Source: Azohydromonas caseinilytica
Lineage (GTDB): Bacteria; Pseudomonadota; Gammaproteobacteria; Burkholderiales; Burkholderiaceae_C
Reading direction: 5' to 3'
Assembly: GCF_012927045.1 (NCBI RefSeq)
Contig: NZ_JABBFW010000012.1
Coordinates: forward strand, 89,217 to 153,216
Length of the DNA: 64,000 nt
Shown: positions 35,422 through 45,212 of the stretch, one piece after another
Layout: each line of letters starts with the position of its first letter
Position numbering within the stretch: the stretch's first letter is position 1
The notes under the pieces: generated by a model
Told to the model about the DNA's origin: nothing
The model's database searches: none
Seen by the model: only the letters and a program-made list of their open reading frames with translations
Made by a program: the position numbers and the translations under genes

Positions 35422-36357
35422 ATGAGCGCCTTCCCCTCGTCCGTCGTGATTCGTGAAGTCGGCCTGCGCGACGGTCTGCAAAGCATCCCGGTGACGCTGC
35501 CCACCTCGCGCAAGATCGAGTGGGTCCAGGAGGCCTACGCCGCCGGCCAGCGCGAGATCGAGGTCGGCTCCTTCGTCCCGGCCAAGCTGCTGTCGCAGCT
35601 GGCCGACACCGCCGAGGTGGTGGCTTTTGCCAAGACGTTGCCGGGGTTGCTGGTGTCGGTGCTGGTACCCAACCTCAAGGGTGCGGAAAAGGCCATCGCG
35701 TCCGGTGCGGACCTGCTGCTGGTGCCGCTGTCCGCGAGCAATGCGCACAGCCTGGCCAATCTGCGCAAGACGCCCGACGAGGTGGTGGCCGAGGTGGCGC
35801 GCATCCGTGCCGCGCGCGACGCGGCAGGCTCCAGGACGCTGATCGAGGGCGGCATCGGCACGGCCTTCGGCTGCACGCTGCAGGGCCGCGTCGAGGTTTC
35901 GGAAGTGCTGCGCTGCATGCAGGCGCTGCTCGATGCCGGGTGCGACCGCGTGAGCATCGCCGACACCGTGGGCTACGCCGACCCGCGCAGCGTGCGCGAG
36001 CTTTTCGCCCAGGCGCGCGCCATGGCCGGCGAGCGCTTCTGGTGCGGCCATTTCCACGACACGCGCGGCCTGGCGCTGGCCAACGTCTTCGCCGCGCTGG
36101 AAACGGGCGTCAACCGCTTCGACGCCACGCTGGCCGGCATCGGCGGCTGTCCGCATGCGCCGGGCGCCAGCGGCAACGCCGCGTCCGAGGACCTGGCTTT
36201 CATGCTGGAGGCCATGGGCATCGCCACCGGTATCGACCTCGACCGGCTGCTGGCGCTGCGCGCCAAGGTGGCTGGCTGGCTTCAAGGCCAGACGCTGCAC
36301 GGCACGCTGTGGCGCGCGGGGCTGCCCAAGACCTTCCAGGGCGCGGTCGAGGCCTGA
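35422..36357 (+). CDS. Hydroxymethylglutaryl-CoA lyase
   Basis: 311 aa, HMGL-like TIM barrel. Motifs: [10 protein letters not shown] (metal-binding Asp), FHDTRGLALAN (metal-binding His pair GHFH) and AGIGGCPHAPGASGN, which holds the catalytic Cys. It cleaves a 3-hydroxy-3-methylglutaryl-CoA-type substrate to acetyl-CoA and a keto product. GGAGA precedes the start. With the CoA-transferase that follows it could form a two-step route: activate the dicarboxylic acid, then cleave it. Confidence 0.9.
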   Translation: MSAFPSSVVIREVGLRDGLQSIPVTLPTSRKIEWVQEAYAAGQREIEVGSFVPAKLLSQLADTAEVVAFAKTLPGLLVSVLVPNLKGAEKAIASGADLLLVPLSASNAHSLANLRKTPDEVVAEVARIRAARDAAGSRTLIEGGIGTAFGCTLQGRVEVSEVLRCMQALLDAGCDRVSIADTVGYADPRSVRELFAQARAMAGERFWCGHFHDTRGLALANVFAALETGVNRFDATLAGIGGCPHAPGASGNAASEDLAFMLEAMGIATGIDLDRLLALRAKVAGWLQGQTLHGTLWRAGLPKTFQGAVEA

Positions 36358-36387
36358 ACGAGCAACGACATCCCGGAGACAAGTTCC

Positions 36388-37545
36388 ATGAGCAACCAAG
36401 CAACGACTGGCCTGCCGCTCGAAGGCGTGCGCGTCATCGAGTTCACCCACATGGTGATGGGCCCCACCTGCGGCATGATCCTGGCGGACCTGGGCGCCGA
36501 GGTCATCAAGATCGAGCCGCCCGGCGGCGACAAGACGCGCAACCTGCCCGGTCTCGGGATCGGCTTCTTCCGCAGCTTCAACCGCAACAAGAAGAGCGTG
36601 GTCCTGGACATCAACACGCCGCAAGGGCACGCCACGGCGCTGGAGCTCATCGGCCAGTGCGACGTGATGCTGGAGAACTTCCGCCCCGGCCTGATGACCA
36701 AGCTGGGCCTGGACTACGAGAGCCTGTCAAAGAAGTACCCCCATCTCATCTACGTCTCGCACAAGGGCTTCCTGCCCGGCCCGTACGAGAAGCGGCTGGC
36801 GCTGGACGAGGTGGTGCAGAACATGGCGGGCCTGACCTACATGACCGGCCCCAAGGGCCGGCCGCTGCGCGCGGGCACCTCGGTCAACGACATCATGGGT
36901 GGCATGTTCGGCGCCATCGGCGTGCTGGCCGCCTTGCAGGAGCGGCACCGCACCGGCAAGGGTCAGGAGATCCAGAGCGCGCTGTTCGAGAACTGTGTGC
37001 TGCTGGCCTCGCAGCACATGCAGCAGTTCCTGATGACGAACGAGCCGCCGCCGCCCATGCCCTCGCGCGTGTCGGCCTGGAGCGTGTACGACGTCTTCAC
37101 GCTGGCCGACGAGGAGCAGCTCTTCATCGGCGCGGTCAGCGACAAGCAGTTCCAGACGCTGTGCAGCGTGATCAAACGCCCGGACCTGGCCAGCGACCCG
37201 GCGCTCGCGACCAACGCGCAGCGCGTGGCGGTGCGGCCGCAACTGCTGGCGCAGCTGGGCGAGACGCTGCGCCAGCACCACATCGCCGACCTGGTGCCCG
37301 CGCTGGAAGCGGCCGGGCTGCCCTACGCGCCCATCGTGCGCCCGGACCAGCTCGTCAATGACCCGCACCTGATCGAGTCCGGCGGCCTGGTGGACATGCC
37401 CACCGACGACGGCGGCACGACCAAGGCCGTGCTGCTGCCGCTGCTCATGGGCGAGCGTCGTCTGGGCGTGCGCCACGCACTGCCCAGGGTGGGCGAGCAC
37501 ACCGAAGAGGTCCTTGCCCGACTGGCCAAAGAGACGGCGCCGTAA
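36388..37545 (+). CDS. CaiB/BaiF family CoA-transferase
   Basis: 385 aa, class III CoA-transferase. Seen: LPLEGVRVIEFTHMVMGP, LADLGAEVIKIEPPGGD, the ENFRPG motif followed by LGLDYE, and the C-terminal AAGLPYAPIVRPDQL. It moves CoA from a donor thioester to a carboxylic acid. Placed between an HMG-CoA lyase and a Bug receptor, it probably activates the imported acid for cleavage. Confidence 0.9.
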   Translation: MSNQATTGLPLEGVRVIEFTHMVMGPTCGMILADLGAEVIKIEPPGGDKTRNLPGLGIGFFRSFNRNKKSVVLDINTPQGHATALELIGQCDVMLENFRPGLMTKLGLDYESLSKKYPHLIYVSHKGFLPGPYEKRLALDEVVQNMAGLTYMTGPKGRPLRAGTSVNDIMGGMFGAIGVLAALQERHRTGKGQEIQSALFENCVLLASQHMQQFLMTNEPPPPMPSRVSAWSVYDVFTLADEEQLFIGAVSDKQFQTLCSVIKRPDLASDPALATNAQRVAVRPQLLAQLGETLRQHHIADLVPALEAAGLPYAPIVRPDQLVNDPHLIESGGLVDMPTDDGGTTKAVLLPLLMGERRLGVRHALPRVGEHTEEVLARLAKETAP

Positions 37546-37579
37546 GCCGCAACGCCTCAACCACCAACAGGAGACAGAC

Positions 37580-38557
37580 ATGCGATTTTCGACCGGGCGC
37601 CGCGCCTTCGTGGCCGGTGCGGCCGCTGCACTCGCCTTCAGCACGCTGCCCGTGCTGGCCCAGAACGACAAGCCGCTGCGCGTCATCCTGCCTGTGAGCA
37701 CGGGCTCGGGCGTGGATGCCATCATGCGCGCCATCGGCCCGGCCTTCTCCAAGGCGCTGGGCCAGCCGGTGGTCATCGAGAACCTGCCCGGCGCCGGCGG
37801 CATCACCGGCACCCAGACCCTGGTCAAGGCCGCGCCGGACGGGCAGACCATCGCCGTGGTCTCCAACAACCACGTGGTCAATCCGAGCATCTACAAGAAG
37901 ATGCCCTTTGACTCGCTGGCCGACATCACGCCCATCACCGTGGGCGGTGCCACGCCCTTCGTGCTGGTGGCCAATGCCGAGCGGGTGCCGGCCAGGAACG
38001 TCAAGGAGCTCACTGTGCTGCTCAAGGCCAAGCGCGACGGCGTCAGTTACGCCTCGTCAGGCAACGGCACCATCCTGCACCTGGCCAGCGCGATGGTCCT
38101 GGACGAGGCCGGCGCCAAGGCGCTGCACGTCCCGTACAAGGGCGTGGGCCCGATGGTGACGGACCTCGTGGGCGGCCAGGTGGACTTCGGCGTGGTGTCG
38201 GTCCCGTCGGTGGTGCCCCACATCAAGAGCGGCAAGCTGCGCGCCATCGGCGTGACGGGCAAGGAGCGCATCGCCGCGCTGCCGGACGTGCCCACCGTGG
38301 CCGAGCAAGGCTTGCCGGGCGTGGACGTGGCCGGCTGGTTTGCACTGGTGGGGCCGGCCAAGCTGCCGCCCGAGCAGGTCAAGCGCATCTACAACGCCTT
38401 CATCACTGCGGCCAACACGCCGGAGGTGAAGCAAGCCATGGACAAGCAGGTCACGATCCTCAACCCGATGACGCCCGAGGCCTCGGCGCAGTACTTCCGC
38501 AACGAGCAGGAGCGCTACGCCAGGATCGTGAAGAAGGCCAACATCACGATGGAATGA
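37580..38557 (+). CDS. Bug-family (TctC) solute-binding protein
   Basis: 325 aa from an ATG with AGGAGA upstream. It has a twin-Arg-like signal (GRRAFVAGAAAALAFSTLPVLA), then LRVILPVSTGSGVDAIM, ENLPGAGGITGTQTLV and the KAAPDGQTIAVVSN region. Periplasmic capture of the acid used by this operon; no TctAB permease is nearby. Confidence 0.9.
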   Translation: MRFSTGRRAFVAGAAAALAFSTLPVLAQNDKPLRVILPVSTGSGVDAIMRAIGPAFSKALGQPVVIENLPGAGGITGTQTLVKAAPDGQTIAVVSNNHVVNPSIYKKMPFDSLADITPITVGGATPFVLVANAERVPARNVKELTVLLKAKRDGVSYASSGNGTILHLASAMVLDEAGAKALHVPYKGVGPMVTDLVGGQVDFGVVSVPSVVPHIKSGKLRAIGVTGKERIAALPDVPTVAEQGLPGVDVAGWFALVGPAKLPPEQVKRIYNAFITAANTPEVKQAMDKQVTILNPMTPEASAQYFRNEQERYARIVKKANITME

Positions 38558-38575
38558 GCGCGCGGGAGTCCTGAG

Positions 38576-39100
38576 ATGTCTCAATACCGACTGGGCGACA
38601 AGGCCCCTTGCGTTGACGCCACCGCCTTCGTGGCCCCCGATGCCACGCTGGTAGGCGACGTGCGCCTGGGCGCGCAGGCCAGCGTCTGGTTCCAGGCCGT
38701 AGCGCGCGGCGACAACGAGCCCATCACCATCGGCGCGCGGTCCAACGTGCAGGAGGGCGCGGTGCTGCATGCCGACCCGGGCTACCCGCTGGCTGTCGGC
38801 GAGCGCGTCACGGTGGGCCACCAAGCCATGCTGCATGGCTGCACCATCGGCGAAGGCAGCCTGATCGGCATCCAGGCCGTCATCCTCAACGGCGCCAGGA
38901 TCGGCAAGCACTGCCTGGTGGGCGCCGGCGCCATCGTCACCGAGCACAAGGAGTTCCCGGATCGCAGCCTCATCCTGGGAGCGCCGGCCAAGGTCGTGCG
39001 CCAGCTCAGCGACGAGGACGTGACGAACCTCGAAGCAAGTGCCACGAGTTATGCCGAGCGTGCCGCGATGTTTGCCACGCAGCTGGAGCGCGTGGGCTGA
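38576..39100 (+). CDS. Gamma-carbonic-anhydrase-like hexapeptide-repeat protein
   Basis: 174 aa of left-handed beta-helix repeats (VAPDATLVGDVRLG, NVQEGAVLHAD, GHQAMLHGCTIGEGSLIG). The three metal-binding His of gamma carbonic anhydrases are in place (LHAD, GHQAMLH). In bacteria this family (YrdA/PaaY-like) often sits in CoA catabolic operons. Some members are thioesterases, which would fit release of stalled CoA here. Confidence 0.85.
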   Translation: MSQYRLGDKAPCVDATAFVAPDATLVGDVRLGAQASVWFQAVARGDNEPITIGARSNVQEGAVLHADPGYPLAVGERVTVGHQAMLHGCTIGEGSLIGIQAVILNGARIGKHCLVGAGAIVTEHKEFPDRSLILGAPAKVVRQLSDEDVTNLEASATSYAERAAMFATQLERVG

Positions 39101-39125
39101 CAAGGCCTGCACAAAAGGACGTGCC

Positions 39126-40082
39126 ATGCAGGCTGCTCCCGTATCCGCGCCGCAACAGGTCGTCGTGCGCGAGGTGGGTCTGCGCGACGGTCTGCAGGTC
39201 CTGGCCCGGCCTGTGCCCACGGCCTTCAAGTGCGACTGGATTCTGCTGGCCTACGCCGCGGGCCTGCGCCATATCGATGTCGGCACCTACGCGGCGCCTG
39301 GGCGCCTGCCGCAGATGGCGGACACGCCCGAAGTGGTGGCCTTCGCCACCACGCTGCCGGACCTCCAGGTATGCGTGCAGGTGCACGACGCCGAAGGAGC
39401 GGCACGCGCCTTCGACGCCGGGGTGGCCATGGTGACGCTGCCGATCTCGGCCAGTGATCGCTACGGCCAGGCCAGCGTCGGCCGCAATGCGGCACAAATG
39501 CTGCAAGAGCTCGCGCAGATCAGCACTTTGCGCGACGAGCGCGCTATGGCCACGCAAATCGAGGCCGGCATCAGCACGGCCTTCAGCTGCATGCGACTTG
39601 GGCACATGGCGCCTGAGGTCGTGCTGGGCCTGGTGCGTGAGAGCGTCCAGCGCGGTGCCGACCAAATTGGGCTGGGAGACACCTTCGGCCATGCGACGCC
39701 CGAGGCTGTTCGGGAGCTGTTCCAGCGGGCTCGCCCGTTGACGAACGGCCGCACCCTGAATGCGCACCTGCACGGTGACGACAGCGGCCACTTGGCCACG
39801 GTCGAGGCCACGCTGGACGTGGGTGTCACGCACGTGGATGCATCGCTGGCCGGCATGGGCGGCAGCCGCCTGGTCCCCGGCACGCACGGCAACGTGAGTC
39901 TGGAGGCCGTGGCCGAACTGCTGCAGCGACGCGGTGTTGACGTCGGCGTGGACAGGCGGACCCTGGCGGAACTGCGACGCTTTGCCGGCGTGAACCCCGA
40001 TGCCTTGGCGCTGTTCGGTGCCATGGGGCGCGCGGCGGAGGAAGCGCGGCGGCGCTACCCGTTCGACCTCGGCACGTACTGA
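39126..40082 (+). CDS. HMG-CoA-lyase-like protein lacking the catalytic Cys
   Basis: 318 aa, a paralogue of the lyase at 35.4 kb. The barrel start [10 protein letters not shown] and the metal HLH ([10 protein letters not shown]) are kept. The signature loop reads [15 protein letters not shown], so the catalytic Cys of GGCP is Ser. AAGGA lies upstream of the ATG. Either it is a different aldolase/lyase that does not need the Cys, or a non-catalytic partner. It sits between the gamma-CA-like gene and HPPD. Confidence 0.8.
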   Translation: MQAAPVSAPQQVVVREVGLRDGLQVLARPVPTAFKCDWILLAYAAGLRHIDVGTYAAPGRLPQMADTPEVVAFATTLPDLQVCVQVHDAEGAARAFDAGVAMVTLPISASDRYGQASVGRNAAQMLQELAQISTLRDERAMATQIEAGISTAFSCMRLGHMAPEVVLGLVRESVQRGADQIGLGDTFGHATPEAVRELFQRARPLTNGRTLNAHLHGDDSGHLATVEATLDVGVTHVDASLAGMGGSRLVPGTHGNVSLEAVAELLQRRGVDVGVDRRTLAELRRFAGVNPDALALFGAMGRAAEEARRRYPFDLGTY

Positions 40083-40218
40083 CGACTTCCATGTGTGCCA
40101 TCGCTCTCTTCATTGGCGACCACCTTGCGCGCAGCGTGCGAGGCATGCCCTGCGCGCCGCCCGCCGGCCATGCCTGAGCACTGACTTCCCGACCTTACGA
40201 AGATTTTTGGAGATAGAC

Positions 40219-41331
40219 ATGGCCGACCTCTTTGACAATCCCATGGCCCTGATGGGCTTCGAGTTCGTCGAGTTCGCCTCGCCTGTTCCTGGCGTGCTGG
40301 AGCCGCTGTTCGAGAAAATGGGCTTCACCCTCGTCGCCAAGCACCGCTCCAAGGACGTGCTGCTGTACCGCCAGGGCGACATCAACTTCATCGTCAACAA
40401 CGAGCCGCACAGCATCGCCTCGTACTTCGCCGCCGAGCATGGCCCTTCCGCCTGCGGCCTGGCGTTTCGCGTGCGCGACTCGCACAAGGCCTATGCCCGC
40501 GCGCTGGAGCTGGGCGCCCAGCCCGTGGAAATTCCCACCGGCCCGATGGAGCTGCGGCTGCCGGCGATCAAGGGCATCGGCGGCGCGCCGCTGTACCTGA
40601 TCGACCGCTTCGAGGACGGCAAGAGCATCTACGACATCGACTTCGAGTTCCTGCCCGGCGTGGAGCGCCGCCCCGCGGGCCATGGCTTCAAGCTCATCGA
40701 CCACCTCACGCACAACGTCTACCGCGGGCGCATGGCGTACTGGGCCGGCTTCTACGAGAAGCTCTTCAACTTCCGCGAGATCCGCTACTTCGACATCCAG
40801 GGCGAGTACACGGGGCTGACCTCCAAGGCCATGACGGCGCCGGACGGGCTCATCCGCATCCCGCTCAACGAGGAATCCAAGCAAGGGTCGGGACAGATCG
40901 AGGAGTTCCTGATGGCCTTCAACGGCGAGGGCATCCAGCACGTGGCGCTCTTGACCGACGACATCTTCCGCAGCGTGGACGCGCTGCAGCTGGCGGGCAT
41001 CCCGGTGATGACGGCGCCCAACGACGTGTACTACGAGATGCTGCAGGAGCGGCTACCGGGCCACGGCGAGGACGTCAATGAGCTGCGGGCGCGAGGCATC
41101 CTGCTCGACGGCAGCACGCAGGGCGGGCAGAAGCGGCTGCTGCTGCAGATCTTCTCGCAGGCGCTGTTCGGGCCGGTGTTCTTCGAGTTCATCCAGCGCA
41201 AGGGCGACGAGGGCTTCGGCGAGGGCAATTTCAAGGCGCTGTTCGAGTCGATGGAGCGGGATCAGATCCGGCGTGGGGTGCTGACCGTCCAGGCCTGCGC
41301 GGAGCTGGGCGCAGAGGCTTGCGTGAAGTGA
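40219..41331 (+). CDS. hpd: 4-hydroxyphenylpyruvate dioxygenase
   Basis: 370 aa, two VOC domains. Fe(II) ligands: His in [12 protein letters not shown], His in [10 protein letters not shown] and Glu in [18 protein letters not shown]. It converts 4-hydroxyphenylpyruvate to homogentisate. No other tyrosine-pathway gene is in the window, so its place at the end of a lyase/CoA-transferase operon is odd; 136 nt separate it from the upstream gene and it may have its own promoter. Confidence 0.92.
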   Translation: MADLFDNPMALMGFEFVEFASPVPGVLEPLFEKMGFTLVAKHRSKDVLLYRQGDINFIVNNEPHSIASYFAAEHGPSACGLAFRVRDSHKAYARALELGAQPVEIPTGPMELRLPAIKGIGGAPLYLIDRFEDGKSIYDIDFEFLPGVERRPAGHGFKLIDHLTHNVYRGRMAYWAGFYEKLFNFREIRYFDIQGEYTGLTSKAMTAPDGLIRIPLNEESKQGSGQIEEFLMAFNGEGIQHVALLTDDIFRSVDALQLAGIPVMTAPNDVYYEMLQERLPGHGEDVNELRARGILLDGSTQGGQKRLLLQIFSQALFGPVFFEFIQRKGDEGFGEGNFKALFESMERDQIRRGVLTVQACAELGAEACVK

Positions 41332-41554
41332 GTCCAACGCGAGGCACAGGTGGACTGAGCAGATCAAACAACATACCAGCTAACTTCCACTCAGCCTTTA
41401 GCTCTTGACGCCCCGCCTTTGCTTGTGCAGGCGCTGTTCCAATGTGAGAAAAGGTAAAGGGAAAGTGAGTTGAAGAAGCAGGCCGCTGAGTTGCAAGTAG
41501 TCCGCAATACGCAGGTATGTTGTTTTTTGTGAGCGTGGTCATGGCCCATGGGAA

Positions 41555-41914
41555 TCAGGCGAGGCGCCGGTCAGGGCACTCGGGCAGCGCCGGGATGTGA
41601 GAGCCGTGCAACGCGCTGTGGCAGGCCACGCGCGGCGGCAGCGTCGGTGGCGCGAGCGCAGGCGCGTCGCTCAGGAGCATCTGCGCGTGGCCAAGGTGGC
41701 AGGTGCCGCAGTCCTCATCCGCTGTCAGAGGCGCTTTCTTGTCGGCGTGGCCGTCCTTGGCCGTGGTGCTGTGGTCATGGGGCTGGTGCTCGTGGTGGCC
41801 CAAGTGTCCTCCCTGGGCCGGAGCCGGCTCGTGCTGGCAGTACGCCGCCACGGCAGCCCTCGAGAGCTGCAGCGGCAGGAGTGCCATGAAAAAGACGAGG
41901 CGCCAGCGGCGCAT
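41555..41914 (-). CDS. CzcI-like small periplasmic metal-resistance protein
   Basis: 119 aa with a signal peptide (LVFFMALLPLQLSRAAVAA), a His-rich stretch (GHLGHHEHQPHDHS) and a CGTCHLGH motif, as in CzcI-type proteins of cobalt-zinc-cadmium systems. It follows the P-type ATPase on the same strand, so probably co-transcribed. Likely binds or senses metal in the periplasm. Confidence 0.72.
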   Translation of the reverse strand: MRRWRLVFFMALLPLQLSRAAVAAYCQHEPAPAQGGHLGHHEHQPHDHSTTAKDGHADKKAPLTADEDCGTCHLGHAQMLLSDAPALAPPTLPPRVACHSALHGSHIPALPECPDRRLA

Positions 41915-41954
41915 GGCGGGGAGGGTAGCGACTACAGGGTTTGACCCGATGTCG

Positions 41955-44183
41955 CTACTCCTGGGGACGGGCCTTGAGCAGGCGCAGCCCGTTGGCCACC
42001 ACGATCAGCGTCGCGCCCATGTCGGCAAAGACGGCCATCCACATCGTGGCCGAGCCGAACACCGCCAGCACGAAGAAGACGGCCTTCACGCCGAGGGCAA
42101 AGGCGATGTTCTGCCACAGCACGGCGTGCGCGCGGCGCGAGAGCCGGATCGCTTCGGGCAGGCGGCGCAGGTCGTCGTTCATCACCACCACGTCGGCAGC
42201 CTCCATGGCCGTGTCGGTGCCCGCCGCGCCCATGGCGACGCCCAGGTCCGCGCGCGCCAGCGCCGGCGCGTCGTTGATGCCGTCGCCCACCATGGCCACG
42301 GCGCCGCGCCGGCGCAGCTCCTGCACGGCGGCGAGCTTGTCCTCAGGCAGCAGGTTGCCGCGTGCCTCGTCGATGCCGGCCTCGCGGGCGATGGTCTGCC
42401 CCGTGGCCGCGTTGTCGCCGGTGAGCAGCACCGGCGTGACGCCCAGCGCGCGCAGCTGTGCCACCGCCTCGCGCGAGGTGGGCTTGATCGTGTCGGCCAC
42501 CGCGAAAACGGCCAGCACGCCGTCGTCGCCCATGAGCAGCGTGACGCTGCGGCCCTGCGCTTCCTGCGCCCGCAGCCGCTGCTCCAGCGCGGCGCCGCAC
42601 TGCCCGCGTTCCTCGGCCAGCCGATGGTTGCCCAGCACGTAACGCCGGCCGGCCATCACGCCTTCCACACCGCGGCCGGCCAGGGCCTTGAACGCGCTGA
42701 TGCCGTTGCCCTGCAGCGCCAGGCCCGCAGCGATGGCCTGCGACACCGGGTGGTCCGAGCGCGCGGCGAGGCTCGCGGCCAGCAGCGCGTTGGCGTCGCG
42801 CTCGCCCTGCAGGCTTTCCCAATGCACGAGCTTCGGGCGGCCTTCGGTGAGCGTGCCGGTCTTGTCCAGGGCCACGACCTTGAGCGAGCGAGCCTGCTCC
42901 AGGTGCGTGCCGCCCTTGATCAGCACGCCGCGCCGCGCCGCGGCGGCCAGTGCGCTGACCACCGTCACCGGCGTGGAGATGACGAGCGCGCAGGGGCAGC
43001 CGATGACCAGCAGCACCAGCGCCTTGTAGACGCCCGAGGTCCAGGGAGCGTCGGTGAGCCACGGCAGCAGCACGGCGGTGGCCACGGCCAGCGCAAAGAT
43101 CGCCGGCGTGTAGACCTGCGCGAAGCGGTCCACGAAGCGCTGGGTGGGCGCCCGTGCGCTCTGCGCCTGCTCGACGGCATGAATGATGCGCGTGAGCGTG
43201 CTGTCGGAGGCGGGGGCCGTGACGCGCACCTCGATCTCGCCGGTGTCGTTGACGGTGCCGGCGAAGACCGCATCGCCCGGCTGCTTGTCCACCGGGATGC
43301 TCTCGCCGGTCACGGGGGCCTGGTTCACGGCGCTGGTGCCGCGCGTGACGGTGCCGTCCAGCGGCACGCGCTCGCCCGGGCGGATGCGCACCGTGTCGCC
43401 CACAGCCACGGCGCCTGCGCTCAGTACCTTCCAGCTGCCATCGGCTTGGCGCACATCGGCCTGCTCGGGCGCCAGGGCCATGAGCGTGCGGATCGCATTG
43501 CGGGCCCGATCCGCAGCGCGCGCCTCGATGAGCTCGGCGATGCCGTAGAGCGCCATCACCATGGCGGCCTCGGGCCACTGGCCGATGAGGAAGGCGCCGG
43601 TGACAGCCACCGACATCAGCGCGTTGATGGTGAGCCGGCCGCGGCGCAGCGCCGCGAAGCCCTTGGTGTAGGTCTCCAGACCAGACAGCGCGATGGCGGC
43701 CAGCGCCAGCGCCATGCCCGCGAGCTCGAACGCCGTGGTGTGCGCCGCGAAGAGCTCGATGCCTTCGGCCAGCAGCGCCAGCGCGAGCGCCCATGCCAGG
43801 CGCCTGATGCCCGAGGGTGTGTCGTGCTCATGGTCGTGGTGCCCCGGGCCCGCCTGGGCGCCGTCGCCCTGTCGTGGCTGCATCGGCTGCGGCTTGAAGC
43901 CGGCGCCGGTGATGGATTCCAGCGCCCGGGGCAGCACGTGCGCCGGCGCGGTGATGGCCAGCGTACGCGCGCCAAGCTGAAAGTCCAGGGCACGGATGCC
44001 GCTCACGCCTTCGAGGGCGCGGCGAATCTCGGCCTCTTCGACCGGGCAGTCCATGGTCGGGATGCGGTACACGGCCGTGCCGGCGCGCGACACGGGCATG
44101 GAACTGACGGGCACGGTGGCGGCCGGTGCGCCGCCGCAGCACGCGCCGCTGCTGCACGAAGAAGTGGAGTGCTGGGACTTCAT
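41955..44183 (-). CDS. Cd/Zn/Pb-exporting P1B-type ATPase
   Basis: 742 aa. A Cys-rich N terminus (SSCSSGACCGG) precedes an HMA domain with MDCPVEE. A His-rich linker, six to eight TM helices, the CPC ion motif (IGCPCALVIS), DKTGT phosphorylation site, TGDN and GDGINDAPAL follow. CPC plus MDCPVEE points to the Zn/Cd/Pb subclass (ZntA/CadA/PbrA). The ATG at 44183 has GGAAGAA upstream. Transcription is controlled by the divergent MerR protein through the operator at 44214-44234. Confidence 0.92.
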   Translation of the reverse strand: MKSQHSTSSCSSGACCGGAPAATVPVSSMPVSRAGTAVYRIPTMDCPVEEAEIRRALEGVSGIRALDFQLGARTLAITAPAHVLPRALESITGAGFKPQPMQPRQGDGAQAGPGHHDHEHDTPSGIRRLAWALALALLAEGIELFAAHTTAFELAGMALALAAIALSGLETYTKGFAALRRGRLTINALMSVAVTGAFLIGQWPEAAMVMALYGIAELIEARAADRARNAIRTLMALAPEQADVRQADGSWKVLSAGAVAVGDTVRIRPGERVPLDGTVTRGTSAVNQAPVTGESIPVDKQPGDAVFAGTVNDTGEIEVRVTAPASDSTLTRIIHAVEQAQSARAPTQRFVDRFAQVYTPAIFALAVATAVLLPWLTDAPWTSGVYKALVLLVIGCPCALVISTPVTVVSALAAAARRGVLIKGGTHLEQARSLKVVALDKTGTLTEGRPKLVHWESLQGERDANALLAASLAARSDHPVSQAIAAGLALQGNGISAFKALAGRGVEGVMAGRRYVLGNHRLAEERGQCGAALEQRLRAQEAQGRSVTLLMGDDGVLAVFAVADTIKPTSREAVAQLRALGVTPVLLTGDNAATGQTIAREAGIDEARGNLLPEDKLAAVQELRRRGAVAMVGDGINDAPALARADLGVAMGAAGTDTAMEAADVVVMNDDLRRLPEAIRLSRRAHAVLWQNIAFALGVKAVFFVLAVFGSATMWMAVFADMGATLIVVANGLRLLKARPQE

Positions 44184-44213
44184 GGTGGTTCTTCCGATCT
44201 GCCACCATTGGAA

Positions 44214-44237
44214 ACCCTGTAGCAGGTACAGAGTCAA
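44214..44237 (-). promoter_or_regulatory. MerR-type promoter of the P-type ATPase gene
   Basis: On the minus strand: TTGACT (-35), then ACTCTGTA-N5-TACAGGGT, an interrupted palindrome in the overlong (about 19 bp) spacer before a TCCAAT -10. This layout is diagnostic for MerR-family activators such as ZntR/CadR/PbrR. It sits in the divergent gap. Confidence 0.75.
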
Positions 44238-44271
44238 ACCCCCTGCCACAAGTCCCTGGAGACCTTGCCGG

Positions 44272-44721
44272 ATGAAGATTTCAGAGCTTGCCAGCGCCAC
44301 CGGCACGCCGGTGGAGACGATCCGCTTCTACGAGCGCGAAGGGTTGCTGCCGGCGCCCGAGCGCGCCGACAACAACTACCGCGTTTACGGCGCAGCCCAC
44401 GCCGAGCGGCTGGCGTTCGTGCGGCACTGCCGCAACCTGGACATGACGCTCGACGAGATCCGGGTACTGCTGCGCTACAAGGACGCGCCCGAGGACAACT
44501 GCGGCGAGGTCAATGCGCTGCTGGACCAGCACATCGGGCACGTGGCACAGCGCATCCGCGAGTTGCGCTCACTGGAGAAGGCTCTCAAGGAACTGCGCCA
44601 GCAATGCAACCAGGGCCAGCAGGCGCGGGACTGCGGCATCCTCAACGAGCTCAGCCAGGCAGCCAACCAGGCGCCTTCCCCTCGCCCACAGCGCTTGGGC
44701 CACGTCCGCGGTGCCCACTGA
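44272..44721 (+). CDS. MerR family metal-responsive regulator (CadR/PbrR type)
   Basis: 149 aa. The winged HTH is at the N terminus (KISELASATGTPVETIRFYE, GLLPAPERADNNYRVY). Metal-binding Cys are placed as in CadR/PbrR: EDNCGEV and QCNQGQQARDC. It is divergent from the ATPase gene whose promoter it activates when Cd/Pb/Zn binds. Confidence 0.9.
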   Translation: MKISELASATGTPVETIRFYEREGLLPAPERADNNYRVYGAAHAERLAFVRHCRNLDMTLDEIRVLLRYKDAPEDNCGEVNALLDQHIGHVAQRIRELRSLEKALKELRQQCNQGQQARDCGILNELSQAANQAPSPRPQRLGHVRGAH

Positions 44722-44766
44722 GCGCACCGGCGCGCTGCCACGGACGGCAGCTTCTGGCGCCGCGGG

Positions 44767-45087
44767 CTACCGGGAAGGCTGAAACATGATGATGCCCATG
44801 CCGGCCAGCGCCACGGCCGCGCCGGCCACGTCCCAGGCCGTCGGGCGGATCTGGTCCACGGCCCACAGCCACAGCAGCGCCACCCCAATGTAGACGCCGC
44901 CATAGGCCGCGTAGACACGGCCCGCAGCGGTTTCATGCAGCGTCAACAGCCACGCGAACAGCGCCAGGCTCAGCGCCGCCGGGATCAGCAAGAGGATCGA
45001 TCGTCCCTGCTTGAGCCAAAGGTAGGGCAGATAGCATCCCGCGATCTCGGCCAGCGCCGTGGCGAGGAACAAGAGGAGAGTTCTCAT
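44767..45087 (-). CDS. YnfA/UPF0060 family small membrane protein
   Basis: 106 aa with four hydrophobic helices and the family signatures [28 protein letters not shown] and W-VDQ-RPT-WD. The ATG is chosen at the family start; upstream frame is shadow. Related to small multidrug resistance proteins; function uncertain. Convergent with merR. Confidence 0.88.
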   Translation of the reverse strand: MRTLLLFLATALAEIAGCYLPYLWLKQGRSILLLIPAALSLALFAWLLTLHETAAGRVYAAYGGVYIGVALLWLWAVDQIRPTAWDVAGAAVALAGMGIIMFQPSR

Positions 45088-45212
45088 CGCACCATTGTGA
45101 TGGGCGACTGTTTGGGGCCCACAGCAGCCCGCGGCACGATCCGCGGATACGAACCGAAAGTCCAGGCGGATGCCCACTCACCTGGCCTTGCTCGTGGCCG
45201 CTCCGTCGTCCG

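Noticed and set aside
41703..44222. 839-codon plus-strand open frame
   Set aside because: Antisense to the P-type ATPase, whose CPC, DKTGT and GDGIND motifs prove the minus strand.
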